Assembly: GCA_047610385.1 (NCBI GenBank)
Contig: JBLGAC010000032.1
Span: forward strand, 1-46,304
Reading direction: 5' to 3'
Origin: JBOCEF01 sp047610385
GTDB taxonomy: Bacteria > Pseudomonadota > Alphaproteobacteria > Rhodobacterales > Rhodobacteraceae
Length of the DNA: 46,304 bases
Positions 23,190-31,286 of this stretch are shown one piece after another. A program made the position numbers and the translations under genes. Every line of letters begins with the position of its first letter. Positions within the stretch are counted from its first letter, which is position 1. The notes under the pieces were generated by a model. It did not search any database, was not told the origin of the DNA, and was given only the letters and a program-made list of their open reading frames with translations.

Positions 23190-24662
23190 ATGGCTCAGGC
23201 AAATGACATCGCGCAATACGCGCTCGAACTCGTGAACCGCTTCCGGCTCAACCCCGCAGGCGCGTTCGATCATTTTATCGTCAACGCCACGACCGGCGAG
23301 GCGTATGATCCCGGCGTCACCGCCGCGCTGGCCTGGTTCCAGGTGGACCTGACGGCGCTGGCGACTCAGCTGGACACGCTGACCGCCGCGCCGCCGCTGG
23401 GCTGGTCCGATCAGCTGGCGACCGCCGCCGCGGCCCATAACACCGCGATGCAAGCAGCCGATGAACAAAGCCATCAGGTTTCGGGAGAGGTGTCGCTTGG
23501 CGTCCGCGTCGACGCGACCGGGTATAATTGGAGCGCGTTGGCAGAGAACGTCTATGCCTTCACCGAAAACGCTGACCATGCCCATGCAGGCTTTGTCATC
23601 GACTGGGGCTATGACACCGGCGAAACATCTGCCACCCGCGCCGGTGGCGACGGCATCCAGGACCCGGCGGGCCATCGCGACGCGCTGACAACCCAAGGCT
23701 TCAGCCAGATCGGCATCGACTTTCTGGCCGATGCCAGCGGTGCCACCCGGGTTGGGCCATGGCTGACGACCCAAGTGCTCGGCAAGCAGGTCGGTGGCGG
23801 CCCGCTGCTGGTGGGCGTGGTGCATGCCGATGGTGATCAGGACCGCGCGTATTCGCAGGGCGAAGGGGTGGCGGGGGTCTCGCTGATGCTCGACACCGCG
23901 GGGGTCACCACCTCCGCCGCGGCCGGGGGATTTTCGATCGAAACCACCGCCGGGACCCATGATCTGACCTTTGACGCCGGGGGCGCTGCGCGCACCATCA
24001 CCGTGCGGGTAACCGTTGGCACCGACAACATAAAAATTGACCTGTCAGATGCTGGCGCCCTGTCGGTCAGCGCCGATGCCGAAATCCTGTCATGGGCCAG
24101 CGGACTGCGCGCCCTGGGGACCGCAGGGCTGACCCTGCGCGGCGGCTATGCCCACGAACTGATCGAAGGAAACTCCGGCGACAACAAACTGTTCGGCGGC
24201 AGGGGTGAGGACAAAATCAAAGGCGGCGCAGGCTTTGATGAGATCTATGGCGGCGGCTTCTCCGACGCACTGTTCGGCGGGTCTGAGGGCGACAAGCTGA
24301 CCGCAGGAAAAGGCTGGGACCGGCTCTATGGCGGCCAGGGCGACGACCGACTGTTTGGCGAGGCGGGCAATGACCAGCTCTATGGCGGGCTCGGCCGGGA
24401 CCGGCTGGTCGGCGGCAACGGCAACGACCACCTGACCGGCGGACCGGGGCGCGACGTCTTCGTGTTTGATGCCGCCGACGGGACCGACCGGATCACCGAT
24501 TGGGAATCGCGCGACCGCATCGACATCAGCGGCTCGGGCGTGGACCTGTCCGACGTCTCCATCGGCATCAGCGGTGCCGACGCGGTGCTGCTGATCGCGC
24601 AAACCACGGTGATCATCGAAGGCGCCGCCGACAGCTTCAACGAAAGCTACCTGCTGGTCTGA
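23190..24662 (+). CDS. CAP-domain protein with C-terminal RTX calcium-binding repeats
   Basis: Probable secreted protein of 490 residues. Residues 8-195 resemble a CAP (SCP/PR1-like) domain: LELVNRFRLNP at the start, HNTAMQAADEQSH, ALAENVY and GHRDALTTQGFSQIGIDF. Residues 205-300 form a beta-rich linker. Residues 325-435 hold about nine RTX nonapeptides of the GGxGxDxLY type (GGRGEDKIKGGAGFDEIYGG and on), expected to bind calcium outside the cell. There is no N-terminal signal peptide; the C terminus, ending VFVFDAADG...SYLLV, resembles a type I secretion signal. The role is unknown; CAP domains include lipid binders and proteases. No type I secretion genes lie nearby. Confidence 0.85.
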   Translation: MAQANDIAQYALELVNRFRLNPAGAFDHFIVNATTGEAYDPGVTAALAWFQVDLTALATQLDTLTAAPPLGWSDQLATAAAAHNTAMQAADEQSHQVSGEVSLGVRVDATGYNWSALAENVYAFTENADHAHAGFVIDWGYDTGETSATRAGGDGIQDPAGHRDALTTQGFSQIGIDFLADASGATRVGPWLTTQVLGKQVGGGPLLVGVVHADGDQDRAYSQGEGVAGVSLMLDTAGVTTSAAAGGFSIETTAGTHDLTFDAGGAARTITVRVTVGTDNIKIDLSDAGALSVSADAEILSWASGLRALGTAGLTLRGGYAHELIEGNSGDNKLFGGRGEDKIKGGAGFDEIYGGGFSDALFGGSEGDKLTAGKGWDRLYGGQGDDRLFGEAGNDQLYGGLGRDRLVGGNGNDHLTGGPGRDVFVFDAADGTDRITDWESRDRIDISGSGVDLSDVSIGISGADAVLLIAQTTVIIEGAADSFNESYLLV

Positions 24663-24764
24663 GCGCCCGCCACCCGCGCCATCGCCAGCAGCGCGCCGCG
24701 GGTGCCGTCTGGGGCCACAGGCACGACCTTGGCGCGGTGCCCCTTGGCCAAGGGAGCCGCCCTC

Positions 24765-24807
24765 GGGGGCATCGAGCCCCCTCGGTCGGCGCGGGCATGA
24801 CGCCCGC
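24765..24807. terminator. Tandem hairpins between convergent genes
   Basis: Two GC-rich hairpins lie between the convergent CAP/RTX gene and ccoS. The first is GGGGGC-ATCGA-GCCCCC (24765-24781). The second is GCGGGC-ATGAC-GCCCGC, starting near 24790. No T-run follows either, so termination here is plausible rather than certain. The first shares GCATCGAGCCCC with the repeat at 12204-12215. Confidence 0.5.
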
Positions 24808-24822
24808 CGCCCCTGCCCGACG

Positions 24823-24981
24823 TCAGTCCTGTCGGGGGCGGTCGTCTTCCTCAAACAATATCCGGGCGGCATCGCCTTCGGGGTCGCGGTACTGGTCCGA
24901 GCGCAGCGACCACAAAAACGCCACCAGCCCCACCAGCCCCAACAGGATCGACAGCGGGATCGTCACCATCAGAATGTTCAT
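24823..24981 (-). CDS. ccoS: cbb3-type oxidase assembly protein CcoS
   Basis: A 52-residue protein beginning MNILMVTIPLSILLGLVG, with one membrane helix (about 4-24) followed by WSLRSDQYRDPEGDAARILFEEDD. The conserved QYDDPEGDAxRIL-like stretch after a single helix is the CcoS (FixS) hallmark. The protein is needed to insert heme b and CuB into CcoN. The start overlaps the ccoI stop (ATGA at 24978), which fixes it. It is the last gene of ccoG-ccoH-ccoI-ccoS. It is shorter than common gene-length cut-offs and is easily missed. Confidence 0.93.
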   Translation of the reverse strand: MNILMVTIPLSILLGLVGLVAFLWSLRSDQYRDPEGDAARILFEEDDRPRQD

Positions 24982-27233
24982 GGCCTGCGCCCACTTTTCA
25001 TGGACCGTATCCTCAGCGCATTCAGCGTCACGGTGATCGAGGATCCCGACATCGCCAGCGCCGCGATCAGCGGGGTGACAAAGCCGAACGCCGCCAGCGG
25101 CACCGTCACCATGTTGTAAAGCGCGGCGAAGGCGAAATTCTCGAGCGCGCGCCGCCGCGCCGCCCGTGCCACGTCAAGGGCCGTGACCACCGGTGCCAGA
25201 CGCGGGCCGGTGAACACAAATCCCGCCGCCGCCCGCGCCACATCCGCCGCGGAGGCGGGGGAGATCGACGCCTCCGCCGCCGCAAGCGCCGGGGCGTCGT
25301 TGATGCCGTCGCCGATCATCAGGACGCGGCGGCCCTCAGCAGCCAAGGCGTTCAGCCGCGCCAGCTTGCCCTCGGGGGTCACGCCAGCTTCGAACGCCGC
25401 AATCCCCGCGGCCTGCGCCGCGCGGGCGACCGGACCGGGCGCATCGCCGGACAACAGCGCGACCGACAGGCCGCGGGCCTTCAGCGCGGCGACCACCTCA
25501 GCGGCATCAGGCTTCAGCGGGTCTTCGAACGCGAACCTCACCGGTGCCCCGCCGCCCATCGACAACCAGACCGAGGACAGCCCGTCATCAGGCACCTCGG
25601 CCCCGCACCAATCGCCGCGGCCGAGGCGGGCATCAATGCCGTCGATGCGCCCCTGCACGCCGCGGCCGGGCAATTCCTCAAGGCGCTCAACCATTGCCGG
25701 GACCACCCCGCGGGCCAGCGCCGCATCGGCCAACGCGCGCGAAAACGGATGGCGGGAGCTTTGCGCCAGCGCCAGCGCCGCACGCCAAGCGGCGGGGGCG
25801 TCGGGGCCGCTTACCAGTTGGGCCGCGCCCGTGGTCAGGGTGCCGGTCTTGTCGAACACCGCGATGTCAACGCGCGCCAGCCGCTCCAACGCCGCGCCGT
25901 CCTTTAGGAACACGCCAGCGCGGAACAGCCGCCCGCCCGCCGCCGCATGGACCGCCGGGACCGCCAGCGCCAGCGCGCAGGGGCAGGTGATGATCAGCAC
26001 CGAGGCGGCGATCATCACAGCTTCGCGCGCGCCCAGACCCAGCGCCAGCCACGCAAGCAACGTTGCCAGCGCCGCGATGTGCACGAACGGCACGTAAATC
26101 CGCGCCGCGCGGTCGGCGAGGCGGGTGTAGCGGGTCTTGGCGTTCTCCGCCGTCTCAATCATCCGCGCGATGCTCGCCAGCAAGGTTTCATCCCCGGTGG
26201 CGGTGACTTCGATCTGCAAGGGCGCGGAAAGGTTGAGCGTTCCGGCATGCACCAGCGCGCCCGGGCCCGCCACCTCCGGCGCGCTTTCACCAGTGATCAT
26301 GGAGCGGTCCATGTCCGACAGCCCCGCGATCACGCGGCCGTCCACGGGCGTGCGCTCCCCCGCCGCAAGCTCGATGATCTCGCCGGGGCGCAGGTCTTCG
26401 ACCGCGATCAGGCGGCGCGCCGTCCCGGTCAGCAGCGTGGCGGAGTGGGCCTGAAGGCCGCACAGTTCCGCCGCCGCAACCCGCGCCACGCGCCGCGTGC
26501 GGTGGTCGAGATATCGCCCGATCAGCAAAAAGAACAGCAGCGACACGGCCGCGTCGAAATAGGCATGGGCACCGGACATGATCGTCTCGGACACCGACAC
26601 ACCCATCGCCAGCAGCACCGCCAGCGAGATCGGCACATCCATGTTCGCCCGCCCGGCCCTGAGCGCGGCCAGCGCGTTGCGAAAGAACGGCACCCCCGCA
26701 AAGGCCGCCGCGGGCAGCGCGATCAGCGCCGACACCCAATGCAGCAGATCGCGCGTCGCATCCGCCGCCCCGGACCAGACCGAGACCGACAGCAGCATGA
26801 CATTCATCATCGCGAACCCGGCGACGGCGAGCCGCGCAAGCAGGTCGCGCCCCTCGGCGTCCCGCTCCAGATCGCGCATCGCGGCCCCGTCGAAGGGCCG
26901 CGCGGCATAGCCAAGCCCGGCCAGCGCGGCGACCGCGTCTTCAGGCACCATCACGTCCGGGTCATAGCTGACCGCAACGCGGCGGTGGGTCAGATTCACG
27001 CGCGCAGCGGTGATGCCGGGGGTGCGCGGCAGGTTGCGTTCAATGGTGTGGATGCAGGCGCCGCAATGGATGTCGGGGACCAGCAATTCGATCTGGGCGC
27101 CATCCTCAGTGCGGCGCACAAAGCGCGCCAGCCCGCCGGGGCGCGCGACGCCGATCGCGGCACCGGTGGGGCAGCAGGCACCCGGCCCTGGCATCTCAGC
27201 GCCGCGCGGGGCCATGGCGGGCACCGCAGTCAT
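24978..27233 (-). CDS. ccoI: Copper-exporting P1B-type ATPase CcoI for cbb3 oxidase assembly
   Basis: P-type ATPase of 751 residues that moves Cu(I) across the inner membrane for the CuB centre of CcoN. The N-terminal metal-binding domain has Cys57 and Cys60 in DIHCGACIHTIE; an extra Cys20-Cys21 pair lies before it. The intramembrane CPC site is Cys417-Pro-Cys419 (ITCPCALALAVP). The phosphorylation motif is FDKTGTLTTG near 455-465, and the hinge MIGDGINDAPAL is near 640. The TGES actuator motif reads MITGESAP. Eight membrane helices are expected. It lies 4 bp after ccoH and overlaps ccoS. CcoI-type (FixI) pumps are slow exporters dedicated to oxidase assembly; general copper tolerance is less likely given the context. 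Confidence 0.95.
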   Translation of the reverse strand: MTAVPAMAPRGAEMPGPGACCPTGAAIGVARPGGLARFVRRTEDGAQIELLVPDIHCGACIHTIERNLPRTPGITAARVNLTHRRVAVSYDPDVMVPEDAVAALAGLGYAARPFDGAAMRDLERDAEGRDLLARLAVAGFAMMNVMLLSVSVWSGAADATRDLLHWVSALIALPAAAFAGVPFFRNALAALRAGRANMDVPISLAVLLAMGVSVSETIMSGAHAYFDAAVSLLFFLLIGRYLDHRTRRVARVAAAELCGLQAHSATLLTGTARRLIAVEDLRPGEIIELAAGERTPVDGRVIAGLSDMDRSMITGESAPEVAGPGALVHAGTLNLSAPLQIEVTATGDETLLASIARMIETAENAKTRYTRLADRAARIYVPFVHIAALATLLAWLALGLGAREAVMIAASVLIITCPCALALAVPAVHAAAGGRLFRAGVFLKDGAALERLARVDIAVFDKTGTLTTGAAQLVSGPDAPAAWRAALALAQSSRHPFSRALADAALARGVVPAMVERLEELPGRGVQGRIDGIDARLGRGDWCGAEVPDDGLSSVWLSMGGGAPVRFAFEDPLKPDAAEVVAALKARGLSVALLSGDAPGPVARAAQAAGIAAFEAGVTPEGKLARLNALAAEGRRVLMIGDGINDAPALAAAEASISPASAADVARAAAGFVFTGPRLAPVVTALDVARAARRRALENFAFAALYNMVTVPLAAFGFVTPLIAALAMSGSSITVTLNALRIRSMKSGRRP

Positions 27234-27237
27234 CGGA

Positions 27238-27717
27238 TCATTCCTTCACCCATATCTCAGCCCCGGCGCGGTGGGTGGCGCCGGTGCCGTCCACCGCCAC
27301 CATCTCAGCGCGCCAGCGTCCGGGCGCCAGCGCCAGATCAGCCGCATAAACGCCGGGGCGGTCAGGGATGGGGATCAGCGTGACCAGCCGTTCCCCCTGC
27401 CGCGTGGTCGGGCGGCCGACATCGGCGGTGACGATCAGGCCCCTGAGCGGCGCGCCGCCCCGGTCGGTCAGCGCCGCCTCAAGCCGAGCATCGCGCCATT
27501 CCAGCCCAACGCGCCAGCCTTGGGCGATCTGGGCGTTGCGTTCGCGATCAAAGCGCTGGCTGGCGCGATAGGGATGCTTTTCCACCAGCCCGGGAAACCC
27601 GCCGATCGCCTGGGTCATCATGTAAATGTTCACCGCGAAGACCACGCCAAAGAAGGCCAGCGCGATCATCAGCACTTTGCGCCCGGTAAGCGGGCGGCCG
27701 GGTTTGTCGGGGCTCAT
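27238..27717 (-). CDS. ccoH: cbb3 oxidase maturation protein CcoH (FixH)
   Basis: FixH-family protein of 159 residues that stabilises the assembling cbb3 oxidase. One N-terminal membrane helix (about 15-36, VLMIALAFFGVVFAVNIYMM) is followed by a periplasmic beta-rich domain containing the family stretch HPYRASQRFDRERNAQIAQGW and a C-terminal WRAEMVAVDG. The length is typical. It is coupled on both sides: its ATG overlaps the ccoG stop at 27714, and its stop lies 4 bp before the ccoI start. Confidence 0.94.
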   Translation of the reverse strand: MSPDKPGRPLTGRKVLMIALAFFGVVFAVNIYMMTQAIGGFPGLVEKHPYRASQRFDRERNAQIAQGWRVGLEWRDARLEAALTDRGGAPLRGLIVTADVGRPTTRQGERLVTLIPIPDRPGVYAADLALAPGRWRAEMVAVDGTGATHRAGAEIWVKE

Positions 27718-29156
27718 CGCGTGCCCTCCTTGGGGCCGAGGAACACGGTCTGGGCGGCCACGCGTTCGCGGGTCGCCAGATCCTCAATCCAGATTTCAAC
27801 GTCCGCGCGTTCTGTCGGCACCGCGAAAGGCAGCGTCGTCAGGAACAGGCGCAGATGGCGGGGCTGATCAGTGTCCACTTCGAATTCCAGCCAATCAAGC
27901 CCCTGGATGTTGGCCGACAATGGCAGGGCTGAGCGGAAGGACAGCCGGAAGCTGTGCGGTTCATTGTTCATGTTCGCGACCTTAAGGGTGTAGCCATTGC
28001 GGATCGCGCCGTCAGACAGCATGACGAAAGTCGGGTTGCGGTCGCGGGCCGCCGTCAGGTTGATCGTGTCGCGCATGAACAGCGACACCACCATCGCCAC
28101 CCCGATCCCGGCCCAGAGCACGGTGTATAGAATGGTCCGGGGCCGGAAGATGCGCCGCCAGATCGGCACGGCAGGTTCGCCCGTCCGCTCCAGCTTTTCG
28201 TCCTCAAGGGTGCAGTAATCGATCAGCCCGCGCGGGGACCCCACCTTGGCCATCACGTCGTCACACGCGTCGATGCACAGTGCGCAGGTGATGCATTCCA
28301 GTTGCTGGCCCTTGCGGATGTCGATGCCCATCGGACAGACCGCGACGCAGGCATTGCAGTCGATGCAGTCGCCCAGCGCCTCGGCGCCTTCGCGCTTGCG
28401 GTGCTTGCCGCGCGGTTCGCCGCGGTGGTCGCGATAGGTGACGGTGATGGTTTGCTCGTCCATCATCGCGGCCTGAATGCGCGGCCAGGGGCAGGCATAG
28501 ATGCAGATCTGTTCGCGCGCAAAACCGCCGAAAAGAAAGGTGGTCGCGGTCAGCAGCCCGATTGAGGCATAGGCGATGAACGCCCCCTGCCCGGTCGCCA
28601 GATCCACCAGCAGCGTCGGCGCGTCGGCGAAATAGAACACCCATGCGCCACCCGTCGCGACCGAGACCGCCAGCCACGCCGCCCATTTCGTCAGCCTGAG
28701 CCTGAGCTTGCGCGCGTCATATTTCTGCTTGTGCAGCTTCACACGGGCGTTGCGGTCGCCTTCAACCCAACGCTCCACCGCGATGAACAGGTCGGTCCAC
28801 ACGGTCTGCGGGCAGGCATAGCCGCACCAGACCCGCCCGAACGCAGAGGTGAACAGGAACAGCCCGATCCCAGCCATGATCAGCAGGCCCGCGACATAAT
28901 AAAATTGCTGTGGCCAGATCTCAATCCAAAAGAAAAAGAACCGGCGGCTGGCCATGTCCACCAGCACCGCCTGATCGGGCATGTGCGGACCACGGTCAAA
29001 GCGGATCCACGGCGTCAGGTAATAGATGCCCAGCGTGAACCCCATCAGCCACCATTTAAGGGTGCGAAAGCTGCCTTTGACCCTGCGGGGGAAAATCGGA
29101 ATGCGGGCGGCATAGAGGCTGCCCTCGTTGTCCCCGCCGCTGTCTTGCGCGCTCAT
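27714..29156 (-). CDS. ccoG: cbb3 oxidase maturation protein CcoG (polyferredoxin, Cu reductase)
   Basis: Membrane iron-sulfur protein of 480 residues that reduces copper for cbb3 assembly. Family features are five or so helices, WCGYACPQTVWTDLF near 105, ICIYACPWPRIQAAMMDEQT near 205, and two 4Fe-4S clusters in CIDCNACVAVCPMGIDIR and CITCALCIDACDDVM (about 255-300). The C-terminal domain is periplasmic and immunoglobulin-like. I chose ATG 29156 (MSAQDSGGDN); the longer open frame to 29372 would run across the FNR-type box at 29224-29237 and add unconserved residues. First gene of ccoGHIS, with the box 68 bp upstream of the start. Confidence 0.94.
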   Translation of the reverse strand: MSAQDSGGDNEGSLYAARIPIFPRRVKGSFRTLKWWLMGFTLGIYYLTPWIRFDRGPHMPDQAVLVDMASRRFFFFWIEIWPQQFYYVAGLLIMAGIGLFLFTSAFGRVWCGYACPQTVWTDLFIAVERWVEGDRNARVKLHKQKYDARKLRLRLTKWAAWLAVSVATGGAWVFYFADAPTLLVDLATGQGAFIAYASIGLLTATTFLFGGFAREQICIYACPWPRIQAAMMDEQTITVTYRDHRGEPRGKHRKREGAEALGDCIDCNACVAVCPMGIDIRKGQQLECITCALCIDACDDVMAKVGSPRGLIDYCTLEDEKLERTGEPAVPIWRRIFRPRTILYTVLWAGIGVAMVVSLFMRDTINLTAARDRNPTFVMLSDGAIRNGYTLKVANMNNEPHSFRLSFRSALPLSANIQGLDWLEFEVDTDQPRHLRLFLTTLPFAVPTERADVEIWIEDLATRERVAAQTVFLGPKEGTR

Positions 29157-29223
29157 GATCAGGACCGCCCTTGCGTTGCTGGTTGCGTCGCACCCGTTCT
29201 GGGGCGCGCGCGCCGCCCCCGCC

Positions 29224-29237
29224 TTGATCGAAATCAA
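29224..29237. promoter_or_regulatory. FNR-type box before ccoG
   Basis: TTGAT-CGAA-ATCAA is a perfect match to the FNR/FnrL consensus TTGAT-N4-ATCAA. It lies 68 bp upstream of the ccoG start, in the 312-bp gap between ccoP and ccoG, so ccoGHIS most likely has its own oxygen-regulated promoter separate from ccoNOQP. Confidence 0.88.
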
Positions 29238-29395
29238 CCTGCACGAGGCGGGTTTGTAGGCCTGCCAAAGGCCCCACCGCGCAAGCCGCTGCAAAGCTTG
29301 ATAAACCGGAGCATGGCAGTCGTCTTTGCCGCAGGTGCGAATTCTGCGCGCGATGATCGCAGGGGGCGGCATGGCGGGCCACCCCCTAAGCCAAA

Positions 29396-29421
29396 GGCCG
29401 CCGCGGTGTTCCGCGGCGGCC
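29396..29421 (-). terminator. Terminator of the ccoNOQP operon
   Basis: A perfect 11-bp stem, GGCCGCCGCGG against CCGCGGCGGCC, with a 4-base loop, followed on the minus strand by TTTGG. It sits about 48 bp after the ccoP stop. A second perfect palindrome (CGGCCCTGCGCGCGCAGGGCCG, 29441-29462) lies between it and the stop codon. The rest of the gap holds only the FNR-type box and the ccoG leader. Confidence 0.75.
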
Positions 29422-29468
29422 CCGTGTTCGGGTTTCGCATCGGCCCTGCGCGCGCAGGGCCGGGGAGG

Positions 29469-30341
29469 TCACTGACCGCCGCCCAGCCCGTGGACATACA
29501 GCGCGACCTGCTTGACCTGCGCGTCGGTGATGCGCCCCAGCCAGGCGGGCATCATGCCTGCGCGGGCGTTGTTGATGGTGTAGGTGATCGCGTCCCGATC
29601 ACCGCCATAGAGCCAGATTGCGTCCGCCAGGTTCGGCGCGCCCATCTCAACCACGCCGCCGCCAGCCGCACCGTGGCAGGCCGCGCAGTTTTCTTCGAAC
29701 AACACCGCGCCTGTTTCAGCCATAGCCGCGTCATGCTGCTGGCTTGAGATCGCCAGCACATGTTCGACAACTTGGGCGATCTCAGTCTTTTCCAGCAATT
29801 CATCCTTGCCGAAGGCAGGCATGGCGGAATCACGGGTGTCGTCATCCTCAGCCGACCGGATGCCATGGGCGATGGTCAGGCGGATGTCCTCAGCCTCTCC
29901 GCCCCAGATCCAGTCATCGTCGTTGAGGTTGGGATACCCCACCGCGCCCGCGGCGCCCGCGCCATGGCATTGCGAGCAATAGGTGCGGAACACCGCGCCC
30001 CCGCCCGCCAGCGCGAACTGGTTCAGCTCTGCATCAGCGGAGATGTCCGCAAGCTCCATCGTTGCGATCTTGTCCACATAGACGGACTGGGCCGCGGTCG
30101 CCTGCGCGATGTCAGCGGCCACGTCCCCGCGTGATGAATAACCAAGCACGCCAGTTGTGGCCGAAGATATCATCGGCCAGGCAGGATAGGCGATGGTGTA
30201 AAGCATCGCCCAGATCACGCAGGCATAGAATGAATAAAGCCACCACAGGGGAAGCGGGTTGTTCAGTTCCTTGATGCCATTCCAATCGTGGCCGGTGGTC
30301 TCAATGCCCGACATCTCATCGATGTCTTTATGATCGCTCAT
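29469..30341 (-). CDS. ccoP: cbb3 oxidase subunit III, diheme cytochrome c CcoP
   Basis: Membrane-anchored diheme cytochrome c of the cbb3 oxidase, 290 residues; it passes electrons from cytochrome c to CcoO. One helix (about 31-58, LWWLYSFYACVIWAMLYTIAYPAWP) anchors a periplasmic part with two heme motifs: Cys122-Ser-Gln-Cys125-His126 and Cys219-Ala-Ala-Cys222-His223. Axial Met residues are available in DSAMPAFG and in MMPAWLG. The N-terminal DEMSGIETTGHDWNGIKELNNPLP is the usual CcoP cytoplasmic head. The start is 1 bp past the ccoQ stop. Confidence 0.97.
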   Translation of the reverse strand: MSDHKDIDEMSGIETTGHDWNGIKELNNPLPLWWLYSFYACVIWAMLYTIAYPAWPMISSATTGVLGYSSRGDVAADIAQATAAQSVYVDKIATMELADISADAELNQFALAGGGAVFRTYCSQCHGAGAAGAVGYPNLNDDDWIWGGEAEDIRLTIAHGIRSAEDDDTRDSAMPAFGKDELLEKTEIAQVVEHVLAISSQQHDAAMAETGAVLFEENCAACHGAAGGGVVEMGAPNLADAIWLYGGDRDAITYTINNARAGMMPAWLGRITDAQVKQVALYVHGLGGGQ

Positions 30342-30342
30342 G

Positions 30343-30531
30343 TCACTGGTCCTCCTTCCGGGCCGACAGAGGAACGTCGTCGTTCCTCAGCGGAATGCCT
30401 GCGATGTCGTCATGCAGCTTGCGCGACCCGGGCCGGAAGGTGAAAACCACGACCACGATGAAGAAAAAGGTCATGGCCAGCAGCATCCAGCTGTCGGCGA
30501 ATTCGCGCAGCAGGGTGTAAGTGTCTTGCAT
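30343..30531 (-). CDS. ccoQ: cbb3 oxidase subunit CcoQ (FixQ)
   Basis: A 62-residue membrane protein that stabilises the cbb3 complex. It starts MQDTYTLLREFADSWMLLAM, has one helix (about 13-33), and continues FRPGSRKLHDDIAGIPLR, the usual CcoQ pattern of a helix followed by a PG...HxDxAxIPL stretch. A larger open frame in the same reading phase extends upstream into ccoO but has no matching family sequence there. It lies 14 bp after ccoO and 1 bp before the ccoP start. Confidence 0.95.
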   Translation of the reverse strand: MQDTYTLLREFADSWMLLAMTFFFIVVVVFTFRPGSRKLHDDIAGIPLRNDDVPLSARKEDQ

Positions 30532-30545
30532 GTCCCTGCCCCCCC

Positions 30546-31274
30546 TCAGCGGCTTGCGTCGGCTTCGAAGGTGGAGAAATCCACCAACGTGCCGAGCATC
30601 TGCAGATAAGCGATCAGAGCGTCGAGCTCGGTGATCTCTGGACGACCGTCGAAATTGCGGATCTGGGCGCCGGGATACCGCGCCAGAAGCGCATCGTAGC
30701 CATCGGAATCCGGGTCCACCTGCGCCATCACATCGATCTTGGCGTTCGCGATCGCCTCCTCCGAATAGGGCACGCCGACGGCCCGCAACGCGGTCAAATT
30801 GTCGGCGATATGCGCGTATGGCAGCTTGGTGTTTATCAGGTGCGGATAGGTCGGCATGATCGATTCGGGCACCAGATCGCGCGGGTTCCACATGTGGTCC
30901 ACGTGCCATTGGTCCGAATACCGGCCACCAACCCGCGCCAGATCTGGCCCGGTGCGTTTGGACCCCCACTGGAACGGATGGTCATACATCGATTCAGCCG
31001 CGAGGCTGTAATGGCCATACCGCTCCACCTCGTCGCGCATGGGACGGATCATCTGGGAGTGGCACAGATAGCACCCCTCCCGGATGTAGATGTCCCGGCC
31101 CGCCACTTCGAGCGGCGAGTAAGGGCGCATCCCCTCAACTTTCTCGATGGTGTTTTCGAGGTAGAAAAGGGGTGCGATCTCCACCAGGCCGCCAATGGAG
31201 ACGACCACCAGGGATGAGGCGAGGAGGAGCGTCGCATTACGCTCCAACACGCCGTGCTTTTTCAGAAAGCTCAT
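30546..31274 (-). CDS. ccoO: cbb3 oxidase subunit II, monoheme cytochrome c CcoO
   Basis: Membrane-anchored cytochrome c subunit of 242 residues. The N-terminal helix (about 14-36) is followed by the heme site Cys68-Tyr-Leu-Cys71-His72 in REGCYLCHSQMIRPMRDE. Typical CcoO stretches follow: RYGHYSLAAESMYDHPFQWGSKRTGPDLARVGGRYSD and an axial-Met region PESIMPTYPHL. It receives electrons from CcoP and passes them to the CcoN hemes. It lies between ccoN (12 bp) and ccoQ (14 bp). Confidence 0.97.
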   Translation of the reverse strand: MSFLKKHGVLERNATLLLASSLVVVSIGGLVEIAPLFYLENTIEKVEGMRPYSPLEVAGRDIYIREGCYLCHSQMIRPMRDEVERYGHYSLAAESMYDHPFQWGSKRTGPDLARVGGRYSDQWHVDHMWNPRDLVPESIMPTYPHLINTKLPYAHIADNLTALRAVGVPYSEEAIANAKIDVMAQVDPDSDGYDALLARYPGAQIRNFDGRPEITELDALIAYLQMLGTLVDFSTFEADASR

Positions 31275-31286
31275 GGTGTCCTCCTC

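Noticed and set aside
24090..24872. 260-codon minus-strand frame opposite the RTX repeats
   Set aside because: It is the antisense shadow of the GC-rich repeat region and overlaps ccoS in the wrong frame; there is no family match.
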